Of a stretch of DNA of 5,187 nt, positions 5,112 through 5,187 are shown one piece after another (within the stretch, counting starts at the first letter, position 1; every line of letters starts with the position of its first letter). The notes below the pieces were generated by a model. It was not told where the DNA came from and searched no databases. It was given only the letters and a program-made list of their open reading frames with translations. This DNA is from Firmicutes bacterium UBA2296. GTDB lineage: Bacteria > Bacillota > UBA994. The position numbers and the translations under genes are program-made. Where the stretch lies: NCBI GenBank assembly GCA_002345475.1, contig DDWC01000097.1, forward strand, positions 1 through 5,187, given 5' to 3'.

Positions 5112-5187
5112 GGTCTTGATGAAATCTACCATAATGCTGCGGGTAAACCTGCCGTTGCAGCGGTGAGCAAAACTCTGTCACTTCATC
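5112..5187. repeat. 76-bp direct repeat, copy B (runs to window edge)
   Basis: Second copy of the repeat at 4903-4978, 92% identical. The match is still perfect over the last 20 or so bases at the window edge, so its full length is unknown. Unlike copy A it is not directly preceded by the palindrome; 57 bp separate it from the right REP-like copy. Confidence 0.85.

Larger units (their letters stand above)
4344..5187. other. Gene-free, repeat-rich intergenic region
   Basis: No reading frame here has a plausible protein: the longest (4606-5091, plus strand) runs through short tandem repeats, a palindrome and one repeat copy, and has no recognisable motif or ribosome-binding site. The stretch contains several heptanucleotide arrays, two REP-like palindromes and a 76-bp direct repeat, listed separately. 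No convincing promoter for the PduO-type gene was found in its left part, although one must lie in or beyond it. Between the arrays, for example 4512-4601 and 4768-4839, I see nothing identifiable. Confidence 0.7.

Noticed and set aside
4969..5181. 70-residue minus-strand reading frame over the 76-bp repeat
   Set aside because: Differences between the two repeat copies are mostly non-synonymous in this frame, and the frame also crosses the palindrome; looks non-coding.

Overview
The window looks like a chromosomal segment of an anaerobic, moderately GC-rich Gram-positive bacterium. A Clostridia-class organism of the Peptococcaceae/Desulfotomaculum/Moorella kind is my best guess. The basis is strong AGGAGG-type Shine-Dalgarno sites before most genes, Rnf-type electron-transport proteins, a B12 adenosyltransferase, and intergenic DNA full of short repeats. 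The lineage is inferred, not read from a marker gene.

All five genes lie on the minus strand, so they are transcribed from right to left. In order of transcription they are: a PduO-type cob(I)alamin adenosyltransferase (3777-4313); a 74-bp gap that carries a candidate promoter and an overlapping inverted repeat; a class III PLP aminotransferase closely resembling putrescine aminotransferase (2443-3702); a small SRPBCC/START-fold protein (1994-2431); an RnfC-like iron-sulfur protein (680-1984); and an RnfD-like membrane protein (1-683) cut off by the window edge. From the aminotransferase to the RnfD homologue the genes are spaced +11 bp, +9 bp and -4 bp, and the ribosome-binding sites touch or overlap the preceding stop or coding end. 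This is a tight, translationally coupled operon that probably continues leftward into further Rnf-like subunits.

The main biological surprise is this operon. It joins an aminotransferase and a lipid/hydrophobic-ligand-type START-fold protein to an Rnf/Nqr-like electron-transfer module. Its RnfC homologue keeps both 4Fe-4S motifs but has lost the glycine-rich NADH/FMN loop of canonical RnfC. It may therefore take electrons from something other than NADH. The biological role is unknown; a link to amino-acid or polyamine catabolism with a B12-dependent step is a hypothesis only.

The right end (4314-5187) has no credible gene. It holds several degenerate heptanucleotide (7-bp period) arrays, two identical 25-bp REP-like palindromes in inverted orientation with outward GTAG tetranucleotides (a REPIN-like arrangement, 4876-5054), and a 76-bp direct repeat present twice (4903-4978 and 5112-5187), the second copy running off the window.
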